NCBI GenBank assembly: GCA_026214975.1
Contig: CM047808.1
Coordinates: 61,778,583-61,842,582, forward strand
Length of the DNA: 64,000 nt
Origin: Gentiana macrophylla
Lineage: Eukaryota > Streptophyta > Magnoliopsida > Gentianales > Gentianaceae
Reading direction: 5' to 3'
The position numbers were made by a program, and so were the translations under genes. A model generated the notes under the pieces. That model was not told the origin of the DNA. It did not search any database and saw nothing but the letters and a program-made list of their open reading frames with translations. Shown piece by piece: positions 46,721-57,803 of the stretch. Each line of letters starts with the position of its first letter. Position 1 is the first letter of the stretch.

Positions 46721-48716
46721 TAGCAGTCAGGCCTCCTACTCCAAGTGTATATTCAAATGATCTTTTTGGATAGTTGAAATCATCAACTTTGTATGTATAA
46801 GGCATGGCAGAATACCTTCCAATGTTTCTACTAGAGGCATTGTGATACTTTTCTCTACTTTTTGGTGCATTTGCATCCCTTTTTACTTTCCAGTATGTAG
46901 TGGGAAACCTGTGTTCATTTTGCTTCATATGTCTAGGAATATGCCTACGTTGGATTTTCTTAAACATATGATGCATGGCATGAACTGGTTTCTTCTTGTA
47001 TTTTGGAGGTGCCACATTCCAATCATCCTCTGAAAGATAAAGTCTTCCTTTACCTTTCAGAAAGTCTTTGCTTTTGGTTGACTGGATTGATGGTTTAGTC
47101 TGTTGTTTCACGGCACTGGGTTTTGACTTCACCGGTACAGGATGAATGGTTGAAACTATGGTCTGTCCTTTTCTGAATTTTGGTCCATTGTTGGTCTTAT
47201 ATTCATAACCGTGTTGTCCATTGTTTCTATTCTAATCTCATTGTTGTAGTAAGACAGATCCGGATCCAAACCTTTTGAGGGTTTGTAAGTGGTGCATTTA
47301 AAGGTGTAGTGGTGTTCTTAACTGGATCCAAACCAGATGTATGATCATCTGCTGCTTGTTGATCATTTGAGTAAGTCTCCTTACTAGTTAGTTCAGCTTT
47401 TGTTTTATCCAGTTCTTTCTTTAGTCTTTTATTTTACTTTCTTAGATTCTCACATTCCTGTTCCATAATTTCATGATTCTCCTCAATCTGTTCAAATTTA
47501 CTCATGAGATTTTGGATTAGCTTTGCAGAGTCTAAGGGGAGAATAAAAGATTCTGCAGTGTTAAATGTGGATGCATTAGATGATGAGCATGAACTAGATG
47601 TTACCTCAGTTTCATTTGATTCTTTAGCCATAAGACATAGATAGGCTTTTCATTTTCGGAGAAATCACCCTCATCATCATCAGATGATTCTTCATCTTTT
47701 TCACTATTAGATTCAGCTTTGAGTGCCTTCTTGCTTTTTCTCTTTTCAGTTATTTTGTACTTCTTCATATCCTCTACTTTGTCTTTTTCTTCAGGGCAAT
47801 CAGCCTTGAAGTGGCCTTTCTTATTACAGTTGAAGCATCTGTATTCATCATCCTTTTTCTTCATGTCTTTGCTTGTGTTTGACTTCTTATTTGATGATGA
47901 TCCTCCTTTGAATATCTTCTTCTTGCTAAACCTGTCAAAACATTTTACCAATAAAGATACATGTTCCTTAATCTCTTGTGTCTCTTTGTTGTTTGTATCA
48001 GCTGTTTGACTTTGCTAGGGTGCAACCAGTGCACTGGAATTATGTGCCTCTGCTGGTACAATGTCTTCGCCGTTCAACTCAAATTCATGAGCCTTTAGTT
48101 GGGACATCAGATTCAGGGTGTCAGTGTTTGCAAGATTTGTTGTCCCTCTGATTACTGATGTGATGATCTTCCACATTTCAGGTAAGCCTCTTAAGATCTT
48201 CAAGCACACTTCTTTCTGAGGATATGTGTGTCCAAGTTGTTGCAGTTCACTGGTGATGCTTGAGAATATGTTGTCCATTTGATCAATGGATTCACCAGCC
48301 TTCATTTTGAAGTTCTCAAATATCTGTTTTGCAATAGATAATTTGTTTTCTTTAATTGCTTTAGATCCTTCATTTATCAGTGCCAGCTTGTCCCACATCT
48401 CCTTTGCTGTTTTGAAATCTTTGATTCTCATGAACATGTTCCTATCCATGGTCTTCAAAATAATATTTTTTGCAACAAAGTCCAGATTTGCTCTTATCCT
48501 ATCATCCTTGGTCCAATCTTTCTTGGGTTTGTCCACTTCTTTTCCTTGATATGCTCCTGTGGCTACCACAGTCATGATCATGATTGGGCCATCATTAATT
48601 ACATCTAGCATCTTCTCATGTGTTGCTGCAAGATGAGGTAACATTCTTATTTTATATTCATCAAAATTATTAACATTGAAAATGGGTACTTTTGACATAA
48701 AGTTTGAGGAATCCAT
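46721..48716 (-). pseudogene. Copia G gag (broken)
   Basis: Start at ATG 48714-48716 (MDSSNFMSKVPIFNVNNFDEYK). The gag domain has LPHLAATHEKMLDVINDGP, IRANLDFVAKNIILKTMD and ILRGLPEMWKIITSVI. A TAG at 48015-48017 interrupts the frame, which then continues through a basic region and the zinc knuckle CFNCNKKGHFKADC (about 47840-47800). A frameshift near 47640 leads to CLMAKESNETE, a Sirevirus gag signature, followed by a predicted coiled coil (LIQNLMSKFEQIEENHEIMEQ). The region 47132-46710 is basic, His/Lys/Arg-rich and reaches the protease. Confidence 0.88.
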
Positions 48717-48822
48717 GAGCACAAATAAGAGATATTTTTGTATATGTGTAGAAAGCACAGATTTGAAAACTACTTTCAAAATATGTGATCTCTTTGTTAC
48801 CAGAAATTAGATCTAAACAGGT

Positions 48823-48832
48823 TCTGATACTA
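48823..48832 (-). other. Candidate displaced primer binding site of copia G
   Basis: TAGTATCAGA on the minus strand resembles TGGTATCAGA but lies 22 bp from the LTR end (48855) instead of next to it. The LTR end itself is fixed by the ATGTT target duplication. Confidence 0.5.
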
Positions 48833-48854
48833 GGAACACTAGTCTTCTATCGAT

Positions 48855-50269
48855 TGTTGGTCCCAAAGAAGGGTAAAACTATAGTCAGGGGGGGTGAATG
48901 ACTATAGTGGAGTTTCAAAAACTTTTCTTGTATTTAAAAGCTTTTGGGCAGCGGATAAGACCCTTCTTACAATGTTGTTTCAAAGTAGTTTGGGCAATCA
49001 CAGATATATGATATAATATAAGTAATTAAATGAATGCAGTAAGGTAAATTGCTGAAAGTAAATTGACACAAGGCTTATAGTGGTTCAGGGTGGTGTAATC
49101 CCTTAATCCACTCTTCTCTTGTGATGATTGGAGGAATTCACTATTGTTTTCATAGAGACAATAGTATGATTGTCCTTGACTTCATAAGCTTCACAATCTA
49201 CAAGACTATCACTCCTTGAGTGCAACAGCTTCAGTGACTCAGTCTCTTTCACTGCTCCTTGGGATCAAATCCTTCAGCAGCTATCACAACCACAACTCTT
49301 TATCATATGGTTCTGATTCAGTTACTTGATCGATGTGTATTGGATTCACAAACTTGTTGATCAATCTCAATGATTGATGTTAAAATATGGCTCTCAGTTT
49401 TGAGTTGATCGCTGGATATTTCTTTTTCAGCATAGATAGAAGACATTTCACTTTTACAGAGTTTTTGCTCAGATTTTTTTTTCGTGCTTCTTAATTTTTT
49501 TTCTGTGTCTGTCAATGCCTTCTATTTATTGCCTTGATGATCCTTGATTTGAATTTCCGTCCGTTGGCTATATTAATGTGGGAAATAATCCTTGATTTTA
49601 TTCTTGATTCCCCCTTATTTATATTCTCCTTGATTTCAGTGATCGGACAGTGATCGGACTTTTCTTCAAACGTTTATCAGAAAATCCGTTCTTGATTGAT
49701 CGTCAATTGATTGTGCATTTAATGCTTGATCCTCTGCGTCTTCATCATATTTTGAAATATGATTAAGTAAAGTTTACTTAGCTGTTCTTTGATCCGTCAA
49801 GTGATCCTTCTGACTTTGCTGCTTAGATCTTCCTTAACTGCTTTTTTCACTCAGCCGAAAGTCAGTTTTCTTTGCCGATTCACTGTTTCCTTCATTCTTT
49901 CAGTTAAAGGAGAATCCTTGTACTTCATTGATCCTTGATTTGTGTGAGATCAGTGTACACCATATTTAAACATTAAGTTTCATCACTTAAAACATAACTT
50001 AGACTTATCCAAGGTCATCACAAACTTCCTTGGTTATAAGTTAGATCATAACGTCCTCATTGCTTCTCTGCTGGTACTTGGCTGGCTTCACTCTGCTGAC
50101 AATCTGTTTTGCTTTGCCGTCCTACCAACTATTACAATACTTGTCTGACACAACTTATACAATATGCCAGACTCTAAGTAAAGACTTTTACAGAGAATTC
50201 TAACTTATTTCAGGCTTGCTATAACAGCTAGTATGACCATCATCAAAACATAATAAAATGTTCCTAACA
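48855..50269 (-). repeat. Copia G 5' LTR
   Basis: 1415 bp, TGTTGGTCCC...TTCCTAACA on the plus strand, uninterrupted copy of the left LTR. A G-run near 48880 differs from the left copy. Confidence 0.95.
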
Positions 50270-50274
50270 ATGTT
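50270..50274. repeat. Target site duplication ATGTT, right of copia G
   Basis: Partner of 33457-33461. Confidence 0.95.
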
Positions 50275-50772
50275 GATGATTTGATAGTTTTTCCTAAGGC
50301 CATAAAAAATCCATCAAAAACCTTCTATTTTTCTTGAGCAGTATGAACTGCCCTCTGGCCAGAAAAATAATGCCAGTAAAAGTTTTGTTTTCTCTCTAAA
50401 CATGTCCCTTCAAACACTATTGAAATAGTTGAAAATTTCACTGGTATAAAGAAGGATTCTTTCCCCTAAACATACCTAGGTTGCCCAGTATATGTCGGTA
50501 GACCTGAGTATTTCTATTTCTCTCCCCTCATTCAAAATCTTGAAAAAAAACTTCAAGGATGGTCTGCTAATTTTCTCTCCACTGGGGGCAGACTTATCCT
50601 CATAAAACATGTTTTATCCTCTATTCATATGCACATCCTTACGGCCCTTAAAATACCTACCATTGTCTTTAAATGTAGTGAGAATATCCTTTCATATTTT
50701 CTCTGGCTAGATGATTGAGCTAAAATCCACACTTCAAAAACAATTTATAAAAGACTCAAAACCGTGGGTAAA
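50275..50772 (+). pseudogene. LINE K ORF2, C-terminal reverse transcriptase
   Basis: The frame resumes with DDLIVFPKA, completing the polymerase active site broken by copia G. It continues through NASKSFVFSLNMS-like, SIFISLPSFKILKKNFKDGLLIF, LGADLSS (the LSxGGR position) and PFIFSG*MIELKS, all blocks of the LINE thumb region, with several stops. It ends at the LTR of Athila C. Confidence 0.75.
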
Positions 50773-52491
50773 CTAACTCTCTAACCGGCAGTGTTCCGAG
50801 TCGATTGCTAGAATAGCTACAGGAGTACGAGGTCGAACCCAAGGGAAAAGTGTTAGTGAGTACCAAAGCGAACGTGTTACTTAGTCTAGGTGAACAATCC
50901 TTTTAAAATGTTTGTATACTACCACGACACTAAAGTCATTCTTACTAACAAATCTAAAGACGAAAAGAAAGAAAGAAGATTAAACTACTAGGTTCTAAAG
51001 ATAGATTGAGGGACATAGCCAAACCATGATCAAAATAGCTAGTTTCAACCCCAAGGATAGACAAAACCGGGAGTGTGCATTGAACGAACGAACTCTCACA
51101 TTCAATTTCACGGGTGCGTGCTCCTAATTCCGGTGCTAAGGTCTGAACAACTCTCTCCCAACACCTTATGCCATGTTCACCACCCTTCCCTTCAGAAGAT
51201 TCACTAACAAGACATGTTAAGCACTAGAGCCGCTTAAACGTTAAAACGAGTAACCTCACATTGGGCTCGGGCTTAACAACTAAGCCGAGTCTACGCCGTG
51301 ATCTTAGAACCCCTTTTCCCACATCTCTCTATCCGAACAACTCTTTAGAGTGATGTGTGTGATTTTGACCTAGGTGATCAATCTAGCCCAAATCTGTTAT
51401 AATAAGTTCTAAGACATGCAAGATACAACAATAAAAAGCACTACGCACTCCCAATTTCATCACCCAAAGGGTGATTTCACCAAATTTCACATGAATCAAC
51501 TATGAAAAGGGATTAGCTACTCATTATACTAGTGAAAACATTGAAGAAATAGTAAATTAAAGACATAACGAGTGAAAGAAAGAAGAAATATACCGTTAAT
51601 TTGCAGAAATTCAAGTTTAAGATCCAAAAGTAAAAAAATAGAGAATTAGTTAAAAGATGGCCTCTTAGTGTTTGAAGTAGAAATCTGAGCTAAGAAATGG
51701 AAAGATTAAGCTAAGATAGTGTTGATTTAAGCTAAAAGAGTGTATTCTAAGCTATTACAAAAATCGAGCTAAGAAATGGGTAGGTTATTGCTAAGAGAAT
51801 GGTTATATCCCAAGAAATAGTCTAAGGGGGGTATTTATAGGTGGGAGAAAATCTGCAAAAAACTGGCCTCGAACGCGCGTTTGTAAGGCTGAACCAGGCG
51901 TTTCACATCTTCGAACGCGCGTTTCGCATAGTTGAAATGCGGGTTTCGCATCATTTCTGGGCAGATTTTTGGCTGATCTTCATCTGGAACGCGCGTTTTG
52001 AATGTTCAAACGCACGTTTGGAGGACTTGGAATGCGCGTTTAGGGCAGTTTGAAATGCGCGTTTAGAGAGGTTGGACTCTGATCAAGATTGTAGCTGCTT
52101 AAACGCATTTAGAGAGGTTGAACTCTGATCAAGTTTGAACCCATGTTGGCCCAAAAATTCAAATTTTCTTCCTTTTTGATCTCTAATCTTGCCTCGATCA
52201 TGCTTTTCACCACAAATCATCGCCTTCCGGGTCATCGAGAAACCAATACCCTTCAACATCATAAACAACCAAAAACATCCAAACAATTCCGGAGGGTAAA
52301 AGTGCTCGGGAATAGGGTTAATATCAACAAAAAGGGGTAATAATCCATCAAAGTAACGGATTAATTACCCGTGCCAAAAGCTCACGATAACACACCAAAA
52401 ATGGCCTAAATCACCCAAAAATGTGCTGAAAGTGTGGTAAATGGGGATAAACAATGCACCGGAGTCACGTAAAGTTGACTCCCATCAACCA
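50773..52491 (-). repeat. 3' LTR of Athila C
   Basis: About 1.7 kb. The right end (sense TGGTTGATGGGAGTC) abuts a polypurine tract. The left end is taken at the junction with LINE K and is approximate, judged by similarity of CCGGCAGTGT.TCGGG with LTR E. It contains a motif array at 51871-52064 and a TATA box at 51831-51840. Confidence 0.75.
51831..52064 (-). promoter_or_regulatory. Candidate LTR C promoter: TATA box plus AAACGCGCGTTT array
   Basis: On the minus strand six near-palindromes (GAACGCGCGTTT at 51871, 51913 and 51987; AAACGCACGTTT at 52008; GAATGCGCGTTT at 52030; AAATGCGCGTTT at 52053) precede CTATAAATAC (51831-51840) by 30 bp. Confidence 0.55.
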
Positions 52492-53733
52492 CCCCGCACT
52501 TAGCCTTTGCTCGCCCTCGAGTAAACTAGGCGATTTAAAACAAACCAAGGGATTCAAGATTGTGATGTAGGTGCTACTATCCATACCCTCAGGGTAATCA
52601 TAAAGTAAGAAACACGAACATATACACACCGGTTATAACACTATCAAGAAAATGGAGTGTGTGTGGTGCCAAGCTAAAGCCAAGTGCTCAAAAGGATTGT
52701 CGGGGCTTGAATCCCGACCAAAAGTCTACCAACTGTCCATACGAACTAGCCTCTCCACTAATCAAGGTCACCAAGTTTGGATACAATCGGGTAGGACTTG
52801 AAGGGTTGTAACGTTAGGCCAGGGTAATTCCGGTTAATCGAAAAGGATATTTTGGGAACGAAAGAAAAAGAAGTACGTGTGAACCTAATCATCAAGTGTA
52901 CCACTTCATCTCTATCCAACAAACCATCCAAACCCCTTTTTGATTAATTTAACTACATTGGGAACCATAGAATACTAACATGCCCGAACTCATTGCCTAA
53001 TTCAACTATGTTTCAAGTTTCATGAGGTGAGGTCGAATACATTAGCACCTATCTCACTATCCCAACCCCAACATCATAAAGATAACTTTTGAACTCATCA
53101 CTTTGATTCCAACCCTTTATTTCTATATACTCCAAACTCTTATTCATTGAGAACTTTTTTGATTTATTTTGAACTAGGTTTTTTTTTTTTAAAGAAGAAC
53201 AGATTTTCCTTTTCTTCTTGGGCCAAATTTAAACACTAGGCCCAAACGAGCTCCTCCTCTCTTTATAGCTCAAAACCGAGAAACCACCCATCTGACTCAA
53301 AACACCATTTCCCCCACCCCACACTTGCTTTAGCAAGTGTGGTCTAATAAAAGACTAGGTCCACTCGTAGGGTATAAAATGAAGGAAATGTGACCATAAT
53401 TAAGGCTCAAGGGTAGGTTTCTGACTAAGTAACAAAAAGGCTATAAGACGAATGGTGGCCAGACCATTCTATCAAGGCTGAGAGGGTCTACAAAGGTCTA
53501 ATGTTCGGGATTAGGCTTGTTTGGCTTTGGTAGGGTAAAAGAGACGCCAGGACCGTCATCTCATATCCTACTTAGGAAAACATTCACGGTCAAGTAGGCC
53601 TCAGGGGCTCAAAAATAAGTGTGTGTGCATGCCAAGTGAAGTGTATAAATAGAATAATGGAAAAAGTATCAAAAGTAGCTGAACCAAAACTTGCAAAATA
53701 AATGTAAGCATAAATGAAATGCCTGAAAAATGG
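52492..53733 (-). other. 3' non-coding tail of Athila C
   Basis: No ORF. The polypurine tract (sense AAGTGCGGGG, 52492-52501) is preceded in sense by a stem-loop (52506-52525). A second G-rich tract at 53310-53320 is joined to a perfect 9-bp inverted repeat ACACTTGCT/AGCAAGTGT (53321-53340). Confidence 0.75.
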
Positions 53734-55559
53734 CTAGTCTGCTCCATTTCTCTGTACGTCAAGAGTAGGTGTGGTAGAAGTTGGTGCAGCCATAGAAGCT
53801 GCACTCTCTGGCTGTGTAGATCTCGCAGCACATGTCCTCTCTGACTCCGTCCCAACTGTCCCAACCAGCTCCTCTAACGAGATGTCATCAAACCCCTCCT
53901 CTAGCTCATCAACAATCAAGTCCTCTGAGACCCTCTGCAAGTCTGCCTCAATCTATGGGGTATACTGAAATGGTGATACATCCAAGTCCAATAGAGGAAG
54001 ATCAATCTGTCTGGCCTGAGCGAACACCCTCTGATTCTCAATGATTCCTTTAAAAGTCAACCGTAAAATATCCATCCAGTCCCGCTGTTTATGAGCAATG
54101 AGAAGCCCCTGCCGCTCACTAAGCCATGGCCCCCCAGTTGTCGGTGTGGAAGGTGGAGGTGGAGGTGTAGGTGTGGTGGAAGGTGTAGTTGTGAATGGAG
54201 GAGGTGGAGGTATTGTGGTAGTGGTGGAGGAGATGATAGGTGGAGGTATAGGTAGAGTGGTGGATGTAGTTGAGGTGGTGGGGCGAAGGACAGTGTGAAT
54301 AGGTCATGGGGTGGGCCTAGGCTCTGGAGCGGTGCGGGCATTGAACGGCCTAGGTACCACGGGCTGATTCTTCTTCCTCAAAATCTGATCGTCGGGATAT
54401 TCCTCAACCGGTGCTCCCTTGCATAAGGCAAAAATGAGGTAAGGGCATATGAGCATATGGCGTTTGACCTTCTTATTCTACCTGAATTCCTCAAAAATAG
54501 TTTTCCCAACGTCTACCTTGAGGTCATAATGTAGAGCATACAACAACTGCAAGTCCTTGATGTGGAAATGCGTAATGTTGTCCTTCGGTAGTAGGTGATT
54601 CTGGGAGAACATAGCTTTTACCTTCCACTCATTAGGCCAAGTAGTCGTCACCAACTGACTCCGTGCAACTACCCCCCTTTAGATATCCACTGTAAATCCG
54701 GGCTGATGTCCTTCCTCATCCTTTCTAACGGATCCTTAGTATTCTCCCAATGCTGTCTTTCAACAAACCAACTGATGTAATCCTGGCCCTCGAAAGCTGG
54801 TATCCGGTAGTAATCATTTATTGCCTTGACAGACCACGGGAAATTGACTCCTCGTACCTTTATGAACCCCGACTCCAGATTGGCGACACAAAAATTCACA
54901 TACCATTCCCAAACTAGTGTGATATTGAGGTTCCCCTCTGGCTCATAAATCAGATTATTCCAACCTCTCTTCCTCAAGTCATATATGAAGGTTTTAGGAA
55001 CAACCTTGAGATCTAACCCCCTCTCGAAACACATGTTCTTCATAGCGATATACTCGTTATAGTTGGTCAAGGCCACCGGTGAGTTAAAATGCTGCTCGAA
55101 AGGTATGGGGTCGTTAGGAGGAGGGTCTTGTAGAGGATCTTGCTCGGGGGTACAATATGGAGGAAGTGAAACAGGAGTTTGTGTGGTTTTGGCTCGCATC
55201 CGTGCTAAGGGCACAATTTCACTATCATGATCTGTTACCTCCTCACTGTCACTGTTACTGCTCAAATTTCTCCCCTCGCTATCCAGCTCAAAGTCCTTAT
55301 CGGAAGTCTCATCCCTCAACTGTCCAAAAGGCTTAAGGGCTCTAGGGTTCCTACTCTCGGCACGGCCCGTATCACCAATCAAGATACCACCCTCAGGTAT
55401 TTTGGGATAAACTAGGGTTTTCTGCTTTTTGGGCACGTGTTTCACCATCAGCTGTTTTCCTTTCCCTTTACCCTCGGTTTCTTTCCGCTTAGTCTCTCTC
55501 ATTGTTTCTATACTCACCAAAACACCACCAGTCAACCAAATCAAAGCAATCAAAACCAA
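53734..55559 (-). pseudogene. Athila C extra ORF (putative plant transposon protein domain, proline-rich tail)
   Basis: About 600 codons downstream of integrase, in the envelope position. The first block (to 54669) has a Lys-rich N-terminus and an acidic Ser/Asp linker. A conserved domain follows with NYNEYIAMKNMCFERGL, ITLVWEWYVNFCVANL and VRGVNFPWSVKAINDYYRIP, which I assign to the PF20167-type plant transposon protein domain. After a shift at a G6 run (54677-54682) it continues with NHLLPKDNITHFHI, a Thr/Pro-rich stretch encoded by the GGT/GGA-rich DNA at 54130-54290, and an acidic C-terminus (VDELEEGFDDISLEELVG) ending at 53734. Stops lie near 54480, 54303 and 53953-53955. No membrane segment or signal peptide is seen. 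Function unknown; element D has a homologue. Confidence 0.75.
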
Positions 55560-56507
55560 CCCGATTAATGTCCAACCGGGATTTCAAGACAAACCAACCC
55601 AAACAACGAATCACGCTACGAAAGCCACATCATTCATCATCAACAATAAGAAAAACAAAACAAAACAAACACAGCATACAAAATCAATAATAGTCCAAAA
55701 GAACGGGGTAGGTGTGTTAAACCAAAAGGCTAAAAACGAACCCTAACTGAAACTTAGACATAAAACCAAAATGTACATGTACTATGCTTAAACGAGATGA
55801 CACGAATGATTTGTAGCGAGGCACGAGTCCCGAAACGTCAATGGAGGTCCAATTCGACCAAGGCAAAAAGTTGCCCAAGGTCAAGATCGAATCGAGGAAT
55901 CGGTTAATTTGTTGTTGGAATGGATTAGTAGAATCAAGAGAAGGGATTGAGAGGTGTTGTTTGGTGTTTGAATCACTTAAAACGGAGTAAAAATGAGTGA
56001 GTTACGATCAAATGGGTGAGAAGAGGCTGCCGGCAAATTGTGGGGTTTGAAGGAAAAACTGGAACGCCGGTTTAGATTTGCAGGGTTTATAAAGAAGATG
56101 ACCCCTAACGCGCATTTGGAAAGCTGAAACGCGCATTTCGCATAACTCAAATGCGTATTTGAAGTCTGAAACGTGCATTTGAGGAGGGAAATCACGAAAA
56201 GAGAGTTAGGGTCTGAAACGCACGTTTAGGATGGTTCTAAACGCGCGTTTGGACCAGAAACAGGGCTACTCAAGATTTCTACCCCACACTTGATTCTAAC
56301 CGCCCCGAGACCACTGAAAACACCAAACTCTCTCAACAAAAACTATGAAATGGTGGGTTGCCTCCCTCAAGCGCCTTTGTTTTACGACGTTGGCTCGACA
56401 AGATGGATTATACGGTGCAAACTTTTTCAAGTTATACCGTTGGCACAAGGCGAGAAAGGGTAGATAGAGAGATGAAAGGATGGATTGAAGATTATACGGG
56501 TCAAGGT
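55560..56507 (-). other. Spacer between integrase and extra ORF of Athila C, with promoter-like module
   Basis: Non-coding. On the minus strand a GCGCTTGAGGGAGGCAACC block (56355-56373) lies near the integrase end, then the motif array and TATA box listed separately, then a 0.5-kb leader before the extra ORF. Confidence 0.65.
56085..56250 (-). promoter_or_regulatory. Candidate internal promoter for the extra ORF of Athila C
   Basis: On the minus strand AAACGCGCGTTT (56239), AAACGCACGTTT (56216), AAACGTGCATTT (56169), AAATGCGTATTT (56149), AAACGCGCATTT (56127) and TAACGCGCATTT (56106) are followed 11 bp later by CTTTATAAAC (56085-56094). This is the same architecture and the same motif as in LTR C, located upstream of the extra ORF. 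Promoter function is inference. Confidence 0.5.
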
Positions 56508-57803
56508 TTATAGTCCATGACAAGACTTACACGATTCATCACACGGTATGGGGTCTTCAAGGCTCACTATTTCTAGTGCTTTGTCGTAAGGCAACCTCTC
56601 ATACCTTTTCAACCGTAAGCCATTGGTGGTAAACGTGCCAAACATAGGATGGGTGATTTCAATAGCACCGGACGGATAGACTTTCGACGCCACATATGGA
56701 CCCGACCACCTAGACTTCAACTTCCCTTGGAAAAGATGAAGACGAGTATTGTAGAACAAGACTTCGTCACCCTCATTGAAAACATGAGGTTTGATCAACT
56801 TATCATGGAGTAACTTAGTCTTCTCTTTATACTTCGTCGAAAGATCATAAGCACAAAGGAGAAACTCATCTAATTCATTCAATTGGGCCATACATTTTTC
56901 ACCGACTAAGGTGTCATCGAGGTTTAGCATTTTAATAGCCCAATAAGCCTTGTGTTCGATTTCTACGGGAAGATGACAGGATTTACCATAGACTATCATA
57001 TAAGGTGACACGCCTAGGGGTGTCTTAAAGGCAGTCCTATGGGCCCATAGAGCATCATCTAACTTTAAAGACCAACTCTTGACATTCATGTCTACCGTCC
57101 TCTCCAAGATACGCTTAATACCCCTATTCGTGACTTCAACTTGACCACTTGTTTGGGGATGGTAAGATGTGCCTAGCTTGTGTTTCACCCCATACTTCAC
57201 TAGGAGTTTGTCAAACGGTTTATTAGCAAAATGGCTTCCATTATCACTAATTATAGCCCGAGGTACCCCAAACCGACAAAAGATGCTTCTTTTAAGGAAA
57301 CGGATAACAACATTCCTATCATTGGTGGGTGAGGCTAAGGCCTCAACCCATTTTGACACATAATCACAAGTGACAAGGATATACTTGTTACCACACGAAG
57401 AAGGATAGGGGCCCATGAAGTCAATGCCCCACACATAAAAAACTTCACAAACGATGATCGGCTTTTGAGGCATTTCACTCCTCCTAGATATACACCCGGA
57501 CCTTTGACAAGCGTCACAAGATTTCACATAAGCATGTGCATCTCGGAATAAAGTGGGCCAATGTAGCCCACTTTGTAACACTTTCAAAGCGGTCCTTTCC
57601 CCCGAAAAGTGGCCCCCGGCCTCTTTATCGTGGCAAAACAAAAGCGCACTCAAAATCTCACTCTCCGGGATGCATCTCCTCAAGATGCCATCCGAACACA
57701 ACCTATATAAGCAAGGATCCTCCCAAAAATACTTACCAACCTCACTAAGGAATTTATGCCTTTGATTTGAGTCAAAGTCGGAATCTATAAAACCACACTC
57801 GTG
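56508..57803 (-). pseudogene. Athila C integrase (open frame of 397 codons in a dead pol)
   Basis: The integrase inserts the element DNA. The open frame 57701-56508 contains the HHCC zinc region ([19 protein letters not shown] to CDACQR). The catalytic core has [11 protein letters not shown] (first Asp), [17 protein letters not shown] (second Asp) and [12 protein letters not shown] (Glu). The C-terminal domain has [20 protein letters not shown] and [21 protein letters not shown]. All three catalytic acids and the zinc ligands appear present, and the frame ends naturally at 56508, so this module could still fold. It lacks a valid start of its own because it is normally part of the polyprotein, which is broken upstream at about 57804 and 58500. 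Confidence 0.9.

Larger units (their letters stand above)
33462..50269 (-). mobile_element. Copia G (Sirevirus-like) with extra ORF, carrying LINE H in its 3' LTR
   Basis: Without LINE H it is about 11 kb: LTRs of about 1.4 kb and an 8.2-kb internal region with gag, pol and an additional ORF between pol and the 3' LTR. The protease context WYIDSGCSRHMTG, the gag tail CLMAKESNE and the extra ORF are hallmarks of the Sirevirus/Maximus group. Target duplication ATGTT. Frame breaks throughout; the LTRs differ by several percent. Confidence 0.92.
23527..50772 (+). mobile_element. LINE K: old plant L1-like retrotransposon in four pieces
   Basis: ORF1 and ORF2 of one plant LINE run left to right in pieces: 23527-25046, 26734-28159, 33033-33461 and 50275-50772. 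They are separated by solo LTR E, copia F and copia G, then cut by Athila C. Order and reading sense of the pieces are consistent, and the F and G gaps close exactly when the insertions with their duplications are removed. The 3' end with poly(A) is missing, lost at or beyond the C junction. Many stops make it dead. Confidence 0.85.

Noticed and set aside
54098..54307. GGT/GGA-rich minisatellite
   Set aside because: Irregular units without fixed period. On the minus strand it encodes the Thr/Pro-rich linker of the element C extra ORF.
57053..57200. Loss of the integrase catalytic Glu in element C (NRGIK where relatives have NREIK)
   Set aside because: The catalytic Glu is the one in GQVEV, which is intact; the Gly is at a neighbouring, non-catalytic position.
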